Part shown: one piece after another, positions 11,070 through 22,034 of the stretch | Numbering within the stretch: position 1 is the first letter of the stretch | Layout: each line of letters starts with the position of its first letter | NCBI GenBank assembly: GCA_963971535.1 | Contig: OZ020593.1 | Span: 11,938,342 to 12,002,341 of the forward strand | Reading direction: 5' to 3' | Source of the DNA: Notolepis coatsorum | Taxonomy: Eukaryota > Chordata > Actinopteri > Aulopiformes > Paralepididae | DNA: 64,000 nt | Position numbers and translations under genes: made by a program | The notes under the pieces: model-generated | Told to the model about the DNA's origin: nothing | The model's database searches: none | What the model saw: the letters and a program-made list of their open reading frames with translations, nothing else

Positions 11070-12425
11070 TTTTTAATCCAAAGCACTTTACAACTTGTGC
11101 CGCACATTTTTACCCATTCACTCACACATTCACACACCGACCATTATTTTTTTTACCTTTTATTTACCCAGGGTAGGTTCGCTGTGCACGGATGCTCTTT
11201 TTCAGCTACGCCCTGCCTGCTTCACATTCACACAGTTCCATTCACACCTGGGAGCTGCTGCCCAGTACAACCACAGTCTGACACCTGGGAGCTGCCCAGT
11301 ACAACCACAGTCTACTGCCACCTGGGAGCTGCCCAGTACAACCACAGTCTACTGCCACCTGGGAGCTGCCCAGTACAACCACAGTCTGACACCTGGGAGC
11401 TGCCCAGTACAACCACAGTCTACTGCCACCTGGGAGCTGCCCAGTACAACCACAGTCTGACACCTGGGAGCTGCCCAGTACAACCACAGTCTGCCACCTG
11501 GGAGCTGCCCAGTACAACCACAGTCTACTGCCACCTGGGAGCTGCCCAGTACAACCAAAGTCTGACACCTGGGAGCTGCTGCCCAGTACAACCACAGTCT
11601 GCCACCTGGGAGCTGCCCAGTACAACCACAGTCTGCCACCTGGGAGCTGCCCAGTACAACCACAGTCTGCCACCTGGGAGATGCCCAGTACAACCACAGT
11701 CTGCCACCTGGGAGATGCCCAGTACAACCACAGTCTGCCACCTGGGAGCTGCCCAGTACAACCACAGTCTGCCACCTGGGAGCTGCCCAGTACAACCACA
11801 GTCTGACACCTGGGAGCCGCCCAGTACAACCACAGTCTGCCACCTGGGAGCTGCCCAGTACAACCACAGTCTGCCACCTGGGAGCTGCCCAGTACAACCA
11901 CAGTCTGCCACCTGGGAGCTGCCCAGTACAACCACAGTCTGACACCTGGGAGCTGCCCAGTACAACCACAGTCTGCCACCTGGGAGCTGCCCAGTACAAC
12001 CACAGTCTGCCACCTGGGAGCTGCCCAGTACAACCACAGTCTGACACCTGGGAGCTGCCCAGTACAACCACAGTCTGCCACCTGGGAGCTGCCCAGTACA
12101 ACCAACCACAGTCTGACACGGTTGGCCACTGAGCAACTCCACTGGAGCAGTTGGGGGTTAAGTGCCTTGCTCAAGGGCACTTCAGCGGTTGGTGTTAAGG
12201 GGATGGGAGAGAGTTATTCATTCACTTCCCCAGCCCAGATTTTTCACAAACCCGCTTCTCTAACATTTAGGCCACCGCTGCCCCCCACGCAAGGTGCCGA
12301 CCTGCTCATCCGGAGCAGTTAAGGGTTAAGTGTCTCGCTCAAGGACACTTCGACACTGGGAGGAGCGGGAATCAAACCGGGAACCTTCTGATTACCAGAT
12401 GACCGCTCTACCTCCTGAGCAACCA
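11070..12425 (-). mobile_element. SINE-beta, disrupted by minisatellite-bearing sequence
   Basis: The outer parts match the intact minus-strand SINE at 43,495-43,745. The right part (12,290-12,425) holds the tRNA-like head (GGTAGAGCGGTCATCTGGTA and GGTTCCCGGTTTGATTCC on minus) and the GTCGAAGTGTCC block. The left part (11,070-11,135) holds the AAGTGCTTTGG-type tail. About 1.1 kb between them contains a second SINE-like block (12,119-12,195, with AAGTGCCCTTGAGCAAGGCA on minus) and the 34-bp minisatellite. Confidence 0.7.
11231..12118. repeat. 34-bp minisatellite
   Basis: About 25 units of CCACCTGGGAGCTGCCCAGT plus ACAACCACAGTCTG, with 3-bp variants (CTA or CTG insertions, GACACC for GCCACC). 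Most units are identical, suggesting recent expansion. Long frames on both strands (up to 312 codons) are repeat read-through, not genes. Confidence 0.95.
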
Positions 12426-12429
12426 CTTT

Positions 12430-13025
12430 CAGCCCCAAGTAGGGCTGCTCGATTATGGCAATCGGGAAAATTTTTTATTTTATTTTTTTATATTTCCCCC
12501 CCCTCATTTTTCCTCTGTTTTTCTCCCATCCCAATGTTAGTCGTTATGCCAATTCCCAATCCCCTTCCTGGTCGCTGCGCACTCTACCCCCCACAGTCGG
12601 TCTGGGAGAGTGGAGGCTATCACGAGTATCACGTGCTTCCTCCGACACACGTCTAGCCAATCAACCGCTTCTTTTCACCTGGCAGCGCGGACTCTCACTG
12701 AGAGGGTGTAACGTGTGGAAGGATCACACTACCCCCCTTAGATCCTTTCCCTCGCTGTGCAGGCGCCCCGACCGAACTGTAGGAGTCGCTGCTGGGGGGG
12801 GGCGGAGTGCACTGCTGTGAAGGAAGGGTGCGCTGCATTTACACAACACAAGACAACATGAGCGATAGATCAGATTAGATTCTTTAATGACGACACAGCC
12901 AGGCGGGTGGAATTCTTCTCAGTGCATAATCATTGTTCCAACATAGAACATCACTTACGACACGGAATGCGGCACAACAATCATTTAATCTAAAGTTTCT
13001 TGTTTTCATGATCGTGGGAAGCCAA
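12430..13025. mobile_element. Broken TIR element related to the 8,330 MITE
   Basis: It begins TAGGGCTGCTCGATTATGGC. Its interior (12,790-12,860 and 12,957-13,022) matches 8,383-8,500 in reverse. A SINE-alpha copy (12,455-12,795) and a LINE-tail-like piece (12,862-12,957) interrupt it. The other terminus was not located. Confidence 0.55.
12455..12795 (-). mobile_element. SINE-alpha, head missing
   Basis: It shares TCTCCCATCCCAATGTTAGT, TTTTCACCTGGCAGCGCGGA and TGTAGGAGTCGCTG with the copies at 30,640, 32,885 and 56,785. The tRNA-like head is absent. Confidence 0.8.
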
Positions 13026-13037
13026 TATCGTATCAAG

Positions 13038-13538
13038 TAGGGGTGGGGGGGGAAATCGATACGTAGTAGTATCGCGATACTTTGCGTGGCGATACTGTAT
13101 CGATACAGGGACGCCAAGTATCGATATAAAATTATTCATTAAAAAAATATATAATATATATATTTCTTTTTTGTATAAGGAAGTTGCATTGTTCATTTCA
13201 ATACCTGTAATAGTACAGTAGTCCACACACACACACATGTGCATTCAGTTAAGTCTGCTTGAGAAAATACCATGTTCTGCAATAAAAATTATTGAAGTGA
13301 GATGAACAGACTGAACTTCATTTTATTAGATAAAACATGTTGACAAAGTTTTACTTTGCAGTTGAAAAAAGGTAATAAATTAAATAAATTAAAAAATTAA
13401 AAAATTAAAATAAATCGCAATATTAATATCGCAATACTCAGCGTATCGCGATATATTTAGTATCGCGATACTATCGTATCGTGACGCAAGTATCGCGATA
13501 GTATCGTATCGTGAGGTCTCTGGCGATTCCCACCCCTA
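13038..13538. mobile_element. hAT-type MITE, 501 bp, perfect target duplication
   Basis: The ends TAGGGGTGGGGG... and ...GATTCCCACCCCTA are flanked by identical GTATCAAG (13,030-13,037 and 13,539-13,546). The interior repeats ATCGCGATAC-like palindromes and has no ORF. Confidence 0.92.
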
Positions 13539-13546
13539 GTATCAAG

Positions 13547-13780
13547 CAAGTATCAAGTACCGATGCGATCCGTTGCTTTCTCTATAGACTAGGCATAAAC
13601 CGGGAAAATCTACTCAAAGTCCATTGCGAAGCTCTCGGTCAAGTCATTTAAATTTTTTATTAAAGTAATTTTAGACATATCCGTAAGCGATGTGACATCA
13701 AACACTGCGATATTGGCCAAAACCCAAAAGTCATAACAAATCACTATTCTGAGTTGTAGGAGGGGGGGGGGGGGGGGGGC
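13547..13780. other. Unassigned interval with an open minus-strand frame
   Basis: The minus strand has an open stretch, roughly 13,610-13,745, with a protein-like composition (…ANIAVFDVTSLTDMSKITL…). I do not recognise it and see no clear splice sites. It may be a transposon-derived remnant or chance. A poly-G tract follows at 13,761-13,779. Confidence 0.25.
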
Positions 13781-13820
13781 ACCCACTGCCCACGAGACGA
13801 GGTGGAAACCAGGCTGCACT

Positions 13821-15372
13821 TGCCCACTGTACCAAGACATCAGAGACATATACTTCAACCTGCCCACTATACCAAGACATCAGAGACATATACTTCAACC
13901 TGCCCACTGTACCAAGACATCAGAGACATATACTTCAACCTGCCCACTATACCAAGACATCAGAGACATATACTTCAACCTGCCCACTATACCAAGACAT
14001 CAGAGACATATACTTCAACCTGCCTACTATACCAAGACATCAGAGACATATACTTCAACCTGCCCACTATACCAAGACACCAGAGACATATACTTCAACC
14101 TGCCTACTATACCAAGACATCAGAGACATATACTTCAACCTGCCCACTATACCAAGACATCAGAGACATATACTTCAACCTGCCCACTATACCAAGACAT
14201 CAGAGACATATACTTCAACCTGCCCACTATACCAAGACATCAGAGACTTATACTTCAACCTGCCCACTATACCAAGACACCAGAGACATATACTTCAACC
14301 TGCCCACTATACCAAGACACCAGAGACATATACTTCAACCTGCCCACTATACCAAGACATCAGAGACATATACTTCAACCTGCCCACTATACCAAGACAT
14401 CAGAGACATATACTTCAACCTGCCCACTATACCAAGACATCAGAGACATATACTTCAACCTGCCTACTATACCAAGACATCAGAGACATATACTTCAACC
14501 TGCCCAGTGCCCACTATACCAAGACATCAGAGATATATACTTCAACCTGCCCACTATACCAAGACATCAGACATATACTTCAACCTGCCTACTATACCAA
14601 GACATCAGAGACATATACTTCAACCTGCACTGCCCACTATACCAAGACATCAGAGACATATACTTCAACCTGCAGTGCCCACTATACCAAGACATCAGAG
14701 ATATATACTTCAACCTGCCCACTATACCAAGACATCAGAGACATATACTTCAACCTGCCCACTATACCAAGACATCAGACATATACTTCAACCTGCAGTG
14801 CCCACTATACCAAGACATCAGAGACATATACTTAGTGCCCACTATACCAAGACATCAGAGATATATACTTCAACCTGCCCACTATACCAAGACATCAGAG
14901 ACATATACTTCAACCTGCAGTGCCCACTATACCAAGACATCAGAGATATATACTTCAACCTGCCCACTATACCAAGACATCAGAGACATATACTTCAACC
15001 TGCCCACTATACCAAGACATCAGAGATATATACTTCAACCTGCCCACTATACCAAGACATCAGAGACATATACTTCAACCTGCAGTGCCCACTATACCAA
15101 GACATCAGAGATATATACTTCAACCTGCCCACTATACCAAGACATCAGAGACATATACTTCTACCTGCCCACTATACCAAGACATCAGAGACATATACTT
15201 CAACGTGTCCACTGTACCAAGACACCAGAGACATATACTTCAACCTGCCCACTGTACCAAGACACCAGAGACATATACTTCAACCTGCCCACTGTACCAA
15301 GACATCAGAGATATATACTTCAACGTGCCCACTGTACCAAGACACCAGAGACATATACTTCAACCTGCCCAC
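13821..15372. repeat. 40-bp minisatellite, main block (~39 units)
   Basis: The unit is CCAAGACATCAGAGACATAT plus ACTTCAACCTGCCCACTATA, repeated with few substitutions. Shortened and lengthened variants (AGTGCC insertions, GAG deletions) are common from about 14,500 on. Because 40 is not a multiple of 3 and no plus-strand frame contains a stop, a 537-codon frame with a 40-residue period results. It is not a gene. Confidence 0.96.
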
Positions 15373-16396
15373 TAAGGCTGAGCCCGAACATTCGAACGTT
15401 CGTTCGTTACGTTGACATTCGGACTTTAATTAATAGGTTCGAACGTTCGGTGAAAAAAAAAAAGAGGCAGACGCGCGACGTTGAGGCGATGTGAAGCGGC
15501 GCGTCCCCCGAGTGCGCTCGGCTCAACCAGTGTGGTCTCTGCCGGGCTGTAGCTGGATACTATTGTCTCAACCAATGCAATAGAACCATTTTGATTGACA
15601 GGCGATTCTGCCAATTACGTCACACCGCTTGCACCCGCCTCTGCTGTTACCACCAATCGGCAAGCGTTTATTTATTTTTTTTACTTCCGGCAATACATTT
15701 ATCTGCTTGCGAGACCGAGAAGCACAACAGAGTGAACAGACTCCGTAGCTCCCCGCCGAGGAAGGATCATTAATGAATACCAGCCTTTTTCGGCCATGGA
15801 GCGCGAACTTCATGGCGGGAGGTGGTTGCGTTGTAAACAACTCTGGCCGAGGGCGGACGGGCGGCAGGCGTGTTGGGAGCCCGGCGGCACCCCGCCGGTG
15901 TCTCTCTGTCGTCCCCCGTTCCGAGGTAGACGGTGGAAGGAGCCGAGGCGCGCGCCTCTCTCCTTCCCGTCGACCAAGAGTGAATACCTGTTATTGAACG
16001 TGGAACACTAACTATATAACGTTAATGCCACAAAACGAATGCATTTGTTTATCTAGCCCCTTACGTGACTGCGGTGTGCAAGGGCTATTGTTTATCATAA
16101 GTAGGAACTTTATGCAGTACTCAGTAGCTTGTTTATTTTCTTCTGAGTGCTTTGTTTAATTACATGTTTACATGAACAGCCACCACTGTAAACAACATGT
16201 TTTTTCACCAATAGATTATGCAATGCCGCCCTCCGTAGGATCTATAATACAAAAAAAAAAAAATTATATAAAAAAAGAAATGTAATAAAATTTCTTTTTT
16301 TATAAAAAAAATTACAAAAAACGAACGTTCGAACGTTCGTTCGATAAACCCTGGCGAATGTTCGAACCCTAAAAATAGGGTTCGGGCTCAGCCTTA
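15373..16396. mobile_element. hAT-type element, 1,024 bp, copy 1 inside the 40-bp array
   Basis: The ends TAAGGCTGAGCCCGAA and TTCGGGCTCAGCCTTA are flanked by identical CTGCCCAC (15,365-15,372 and 16,397-16,404), which is part of the array unit. Subterminal GAACGTTCG palindromes are present. The centre (15,750-15,975) is GC-rich and includes GAGGAAGGATCATTAA. Small frames exist but no transposase is recognised. Confidence 0.9.
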
Positions 16397-16644
16397 CTGC
16401 CCACTATACCAAGACATCAGAGACATATACTTCAACCTACCCACTGTACCAAGACATCAGAGACATATACTTCAACCTGCCCACTGTACCAAGACACCAG
16501 AGACATATACTTCAACCTGCCCCCTATACCAAGACATCAGAGACATATACTTCAACCTGCCCACTGTACCAAGACATCAGAGATATATACTTCAACGTGC
16601 CCACTGTACCAAGACACCAGAGACATATACTTCAACCTGCCCAC
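16397..16644. repeat. 40-bp minisatellite, middle block (~6 units)
   Basis: Six units lie between the two copies of the 1.02-kb element. The last two units before copy 2 match those before copy 1, including the ATATATACTTCAACGTGCCC variant. Confidence 0.93.
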
Positions 16645-17667
16645 TAAGGCTGAGCCCGAACATTCGAACGTTCGTTCGTTACGTTGACATTCGGACTTTA
16701 ATTAATAGGTTCGAACGTTCGGTGAAAAAAAAAAAGAGGCAGACGCGCGACGTTGAGGCGATGTGAAGCGGCGCGTCCCCCGAGTGCGCTCGGCTCAACC
16801 AGTGTGGTCTCTGCCGGGCTGTAGCTGGATACTATTGTCTCAACCAATGCAATAGAACCATTTTGATTGACAGGCGATTCTGCCAATTACGTCACACCGC
16901 TTGCACCCGCCTCTGCTGTTACCACCAATCGGCAAGCGTTTATTTATTTTTTTTACTTCCGGCAATACATTTATCTGCTTGCGAGACCGAGAAGCACAAC
17001 AGAGTGAACAGACTCCGTAGCTCCCCGCCGAGGAAGGATCATTAATGAATACCAGCCTTTTTCGGCCATGGAGCGCGAACTTCATGGCGGGAGGTGGTTG
17101 CGTTGTAAACAACTCTGGCCGAGGGCGGACGGGCGGCAGGCGTGTTGGGAGCCCGGCGGCACCCCGCCGGTGTCTCTCTGTCGTCCCCCGTTCCGAGGTA
17201 GACGGTGGAAGGAGCCGAGGCGCGCGCCTCTCTCCTTCCCGTCGACCAAGAGTGAATACCTGTTATTGAACGTGTAACACTAACTATATAACGTTAATGC
17301 CACAAAACGAATGCATTTGTTTATCTAGCCCCTTACGTGACTGCGGTGTGCAAGGGCTATTGTTTATCATAAGTAGGAACTTTATGCAGTACTCAGTAGC
17401 TTGTTTATTTTCTTCTGAGTGCTTTGTTTAATTACATGTTTACATGAACAGCCACCACTGTAAACAACATGTTTTTTCACCAATAGATTATGCAATGCCG
17501 CCCTCCGTAGGATCTATAATACAAAAAAAAAAATATATATAAAAAAAGAAATGTAATAAAATTTCTTTTTTTATAAAAAAAATTACAAAAAACGAACGTT
17601 CGAACGTTCGTTCGATAAACCCTGGCGAATGTTCGAACCCTAAAAATAGGGTTCGGGCTCAGCCTTA
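16645..17667. mobile_element. hAT-type element, 1,023 bp, copy 2
   Basis: It is essentially identical to copy 1 at an offset of 1,272 bp. I see one substitution near 17,275 (GTGTAACAC against GTGGAACAC) and a changed A/T run near 17,525. It has the same CTGCCCAC flanks. Copy 2 most likely arose by tandem duplication of element plus array. Confidence 0.92.
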
Positions 17668-18105
17668 CTGCCCACTATACCAAGACATCAGAGACATATA
17701 CTTCAACCTACCCACTGTACCAAGACATCAGAGACATATACTTCAACCTGCCCACTGTACCAAGACACCAGAGACATATACTTCAACCTGCCCCCTATAC
17801 CAAGACATCAGAGACATATACTTCAACCTGCCCACTGTACCAAGACACCAGAGACATATACTTCAACCTGCCCACTATACCAAGACATCAGAGACATATA
17901 CTTCAACCTGCCCACTGTACCAAGACACCAGAGACATATACTTCAACCTGCCCCCTATACCAAGACATCAGAGACATATACTTCAACCTGCCCACTATAC
18001 CAAGACATCAGAGACATATACTTCAACCTGCCCACTATACCAAGACATCAGAGACATATACTTCAACCTGCCCCCTATACCAAGACATCAGAGACATATA
18101 CTTCC
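17668..18105. repeat. 40-bp minisatellite, right block (~11 units)
   Basis: The first four units repeat the variant order of the middle block (CCTACCCACTG, CCTGCCCACTG, CCTGCCCCCTA). The array ends within ATACTTC, where the sequence continues as CCACAAATTGGCAAAC. Confidence 0.93.
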
Positions 18106-18244
18106 CACAAATTGGCAAACACCCAAAGAGACTTTAAAAACATGGCAAACAACAGAAAACTCCCATAACCTACTGGGAGAAATACAACAATGTGCAAACA
18201 GAGCAGCAAGATTTGTGAGCTGCTGTGACAAGAAATCCAACGGA

Positions 18245-18653
18245 ATACAACCACCATGAAGGCTGTCAATCATACGAGTATTCCAACCATGAAGGCTGTC
18301 AATCATACGAGTATTCCAACCATGAAGGCTGTCAATCATACGAGTATTCCAACCATGTCAAGGCTGTCAATCATACGAGTATTCCAACCATGAAGGCTGT
18401 CAATCATACGAGTATTCCAACCATGAAGGCTGTCAATCATACAAGTATTCCCAACCATGAATGCTGTCAATCATACGAGTATTCCCAACCATGAAGGCTG
18501 ACAATCATACGAGTATTCCAACCATGAAGGCTGTCAATCATACGAGTATTCCAACCATGAAGGCTGTCAATCATACGAGTATTCCAACCATGAAGGCTGT
18601 CAATCATACGAGTATTCCAACCATGAAGGCTGTCAATCATACGAGTATTCCCG
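18245..18653. repeat. 33-bp minisatellite
   Basis: About 12-13 units of CCAACCATGAAGGCTGTCAA plus TCATACGAGTATT, with 1-2 bp indels. A 33-bp period keeps frames open, giving Ser/Thr/His repeat frames on both strands that are artefacts. Confidence 0.95.
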
Positions 18654-18899
18654 CCCCATCTGTACTGATCTCTGTTTGATTGTTTTAACGCTGGCGTTGG
18701 CAATGTAAACGCATGTCAATAAAGCCCCTTTGAATTGAATTGAAATCGAGGTGGTCAAATTAAACGAAAAGGAGCCATTATTATTCTACATTAACTCACC
18801 TCTTATTTAGTGTTTTGAAGAAAGAAAACGTCCCACTTCAAAATCATGAAGAATATGTTAACATAAGTAACCAAACATTCTGGGAGATTGGTCAATGGG

Positions 18900-19102
<203 letters not shown>

Positions 19103-19420
19103 TCTCCCAGGCAGCAGGGAGTAGAAAGCAGTCCCGGGGCTGTTGGCTCATGTATCAACACTGTTTGCTTATCGTACCGCCATATTATTTTCCCATGAGC
19201 CACCGGGGGGGGCAACATGAAACAGCCCACAGGAGCCAATAGGACTCCTTCCCCGCGCCATGTTGGTCCCACGGTCCGCGGCGAGGTTGGCCGATCCATT
19301 GTCATCTCGGGAGACCATGTGTACGGACAGGAAGAACATACAGTGGCCCGCCCGCCTCCGCACTTTACGACATTAATTTACGAGGTGCTCTCGCTGTTCA
19401 ATAACAAACTCTCACAGCGT
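19103..19420. other. Unassigned interval
   Basis: It is moderately GC-rich. No exon, TIR or known repeat is recognised. Confidence 0.4.
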
Positions 19421-19734
19421 CGGTGGTGGAAAGTAACTAAGTATTTTTACTCAAGTACTGCACTTTAAAGTACAATTTCGAGCTACTTGTACTTTATGCG
19501 AGTACTTTCATTCCAGGGAACTACAGTACAAGGGAAATATTGTTACTTTTTACTCCACGACCGCACCGTATGTGAATACCGTATACTTCATCAGAGCATA
19601 TATATTAGATTAGATTTAGACTATTGGATTATTATTAGATTATATATTGCATATATTTAGCATTTCGTTTTTTTTTTTTATTATATATTAGATTAGATTT
19701 AATTAGATTATATAATTGTATCTATATTTATTGT

Positions 19735-20010
19735 AGGGCAAATATAACTGAGAGTGAGAGGGCATACATACCCTCATCTTGCACCTTGTTGCCCATATGC
19801 ACATGTCCAGAGTTCATTATATTTGTTATATTGTTTGCACTGCCTTTTTATTCTATTTTTATATTTACTTCTCCACTGTACCATAATTATGTGACCTGTA
19901 CCTGTATGTCTTCTACTACCTGTACCTCCCCTCCCCCATGCTGCGATGATGCCTGCATTTCCCCATGGGGATCAATAAAGGAATATCTTATCTTATCTCA
20001 TCTTACATTT
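19735..20010 (+). mobile_element. LINE-C 3' tail
   Basis: It ends GGGGATCAATAAAGGAATAT then CTTATCTTATCTCATCTT. Related copies are at 21,235-21,945 (plus), 44,055-44,205 (minus) and 57,854-57,900 (minus). AT-rich (TAGATT)n-like sequence precedes it at 19,603-19,715. Confidence 0.78.
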
Positions 20011-20160
20011 ATCTGAACAACCGACAACCCATCAGTTACTAGTTACTTTGAAAAAAAGGATTTAGCATAGAAACCTATTGTATATACAAAATAAAGAATG
20101 TATGAATATGAAGATTATATACTTTCACATTTGAAGCCTGTCAACTTCAAGAGGACGTAA

Positions 20161-20395
20161 TCAGAGCAGCATAACTGGACCACATACCACTTTAACATAA
20201 CCTTTAATCAGAGCAGCATAACTGGACCACATACCACTTTAACATAACCTTTAATCAGAGCAGCATAACTGGACCACATACCACTTTAACATAACCTTTA
20301 ATCAGAGCAGCATAACTGGACCACATACCACTTTAACATCACCTTTAATCAGAGAAGCATAACTGGACCACGTACCACTTTAACATAACCTATAG
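20161..20395. repeat. 47-bp tandem repeat, 5 units
   Basis: The unit is TCAGAGCAGCATAACTGGAC plus CACATACCACTTTAACATAACCTTTAA, given here in two pieces. The first four units are nearly identical and the fifth is diverged. Confidence 0.93.
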
Positions 20396-20639
20396 AGGTC
20401 AATGGATACACAAACGTCATGTAGAATGTGTACTTTTACTTTAGATACTCAAGTACATTCAATAGCAAATACTTCTCTACTTTTACTTAAGTAGAAGTTG
20501 TTATTACTTCGTCCACCACTGCATACCGGCGTCTACTTTGTGAATGGAGCAAGTCAGAAAGCTGGCTTTTTGTGAAATGACTACCATTGAAGATATTCAT
20601 GCTAGTTAGGCTAACACTGCACCTTGTGTATACGGTTTA

Positions 20640-21180
20640 GTTAGTAGACTGTGAACAACCCTTTGTCAATATGACCTCATCTGTGTAGCATATCATTATA
20701 TAATGTGCTTAAACAACAACAATAGACCTCCTGTCTGTGTAGCATATCTCTATAATGTGCTTAAACAACAACAATATATGACCCCCTCGAATGTATATAT
20801 TTTCTTTTAGGATCTCTGTCTCTTAAACAGTACTGTATATTTGTATATCTTGTATGTCATAAATGTCTGGATGTAACAGTACTGTCTTATCTGTGTATGT
20901 CATAAATGTCATGATGAATTGAAAATGGGGGACCCTGTTGTAAACAAGACGAAAGTCTTTCTCTGGTCTCTGTATCCCCTTAACAATTATGTGCATTATT
21001 GAGCCATACTGTATTTGACCCATTCTGCAATCTGTTAATAAAGTTTTCAATCAATTCAATCAATCAACCTCCCTGTGTAGAATATGTCTATGATGTGTGC
21101 TTATTATGCTTAAACAACAACAATATCACCTCCCTTCTGTGTAGCATATCTCTATAATGTGCTTGAACAACAACAAAAAC
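20640..21180. repeat. ~50-bp tandem repeat split by a LINE-A tail
   Basis: Units containing CTGTGTAGCATATC...ATAATGTGCTTAAACAACAACAAT occur twice before (20,670-20,780) and twice after (21,066-21,180) a LINE-A tail. The tail (20,783-21,066, plus strand) ends in TAATAAAGTTTTCAATCAAT. Confidence 0.75.
20783..21066 (+). mobile_element. LINE-A 3' UTR fragment
   Basis: It shares GAATTGAAAATGGGGGACCC, AAACAAGACGAAAGTCTTTC and the TTCTGCAATCTGTTAATAAA terminus with the 46-kb LINE. The internal CAGTACTGT motif is repeated. Confidence 0.88.
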
Positions 21181-21234
21181 TTGCACAACATTGAACTCTC
21201 TTTCAACTTGCACAACATGCCTTGTGTGTTAGTA

Positions 21235-21945
21235 CTGCACCTTGTACCGTTTATCTTTACTCATACATTCAGATTCTAATTCTTTATCGCCTATATTTAT
21301 TGTAACGATAATATAACCGATAGCAGGGCACACAGACCCTCATCTGCACCTTTGTTTACTTTACTTTACTTTTTCTCACATTATTATATTCCCATCAAAT
21401 TTTATTTGTCTATATTTATGTCTTTCTACCATTACCCTGCCCATAGCTGCTGTACCCCCCTGCCCATAGCTGTACCTCCCGCTGCCCATAGCTGTACCTC
21501 CCCCTGCCCATAGCTGTACCTCCCGCTGCCCATAGCTGTACCTCCCCCTGCCCATAGCTGTACCTCCCCCTGCCCATAGCTGTACCTCCCGCTGCCCATA
21601 GCTGTACCTCCCCCTGCCCATAGCTGTACCTCCCGCTGCCCATAGCTGTACCTCCCCCTGCCCATAGCTGTACCTCCCGCTGCCCATAGCTGTACCTCCC
21701 CCTGCCCATAGCTGTACCCCCCTGCCCATAGCTGTACCTCCCCCTGCCCATAGCTGTACCTCCCCCTGCCCATAGCTGTACCTCCCCCTGCCCATAGCTG
21801 TACCTCCCGCTGCCCATAGCTGTACCTCCCCCTGCCCATAGCTGTACCCCCTGCCCATAGCTGTACCCCCCCTGCCCATAGCTGTACCTCCCTGCTATGA
21901 TCACAAGGGGATCAATAAAGGAACATCTTATCTCATCTCTCATGC
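21235..21945 (+). mobile_element. LINE-C 3' tail with internal minisatellite
   Basis: Both flanks match other LINE-C copies (GTACTGCACCTTGTACC on the left; GATCAATAAAGGAACATCTT on the right). The segment that in the other copies holds one CCCATACCTGTACCTCCCC unit is here expanded into an array. Confidence 0.75.
21430..21893. repeat. 20-bp minisatellite (CTGCCCATAGCTGTACCTCC)
   Basis: About 23 units alternating CCC and CCG spacers, with a few shortened units. Minus-strand frames of up to 175 codons (GQGEVQLWA... repeats) are read-through artefacts. Confidence 0.95.
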
Positions 21946-22034
21946 TCTAAATTGCCGCTTGCGAGTTGCGGGACTAATAACGTGTTTTGAATTGAATTGA
22001 ATTGAATCTACTATGATGTGAATGGAGCAACTCA

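Larger units (their letters stand above)
13780..18747 (+). mobile_element. LINE-G 3' remnant inflated by tandem arrays
   Basis: The left edge (13,785-13,820) reads CPRDEVETRLH. The 40-bp array unit reads CPLYQDIRDIYF. The right edge of the array (18,095-18,130) continues as PQIGKHPKRL. Together these resemble the cysteine-containing C-terminal region of a fish LINE ORF2. The 3' end (18,655-18,747) has AATAAAG and a GAATTGAATTGAA tail typical of fish LINEs. Two arrays and two DNA-transposon copies now sit within it. Confidence 0.6.
19421..20521. mobile_element. TIR element (GGTGGTGGAAAGTAACT family), ~1.1 kb
   Basis: The left end CGGTGGTGGAAAGTAACTAA and the right end CTTCGTCCACCACTG are imperfect inverted repeats. 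Subterminal ACTCAAGTAC and TACTTTTACTT motifs are shared. This terminal pattern is very common in teleost genomes, but I cannot assign a superfamily. The interior is interrupted by a LINE-C tail and a 47-bp tandem repeat. Confidence 0.75.

Noticed and set aside
11097-12180. Open frames of up to 312 codons on both strands
   Set aside because: Read-through of the 34-bp minisatellite. Several frames on the minus strand are open at once.
13802-15494. A 537-codon open frame and two shorter ones
   Set aside because: They read through a 40-bp tandem array in which no plus-strand frame contains a stop. The protein has an exact 40-residue period and no start context.
15750-15980. A real 18S rRNA gene end
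   Set aside because: Only about 14 bp match. The upstream sequence is not 18S, so it is kept only as a possible captured fragment.
13821-18105. CRISPR-like look of a regular 40-bp repeat
   Set aside because: Units are contiguous with no unique spacers, and the sequence is clearly vertebrate.
21376-21943. Gly/Gln/Trp-repeat frames of 135-175 codons (minus strand)
   Set aside because: Produced by the 20-bp minisatellite in three frames simultaneously.
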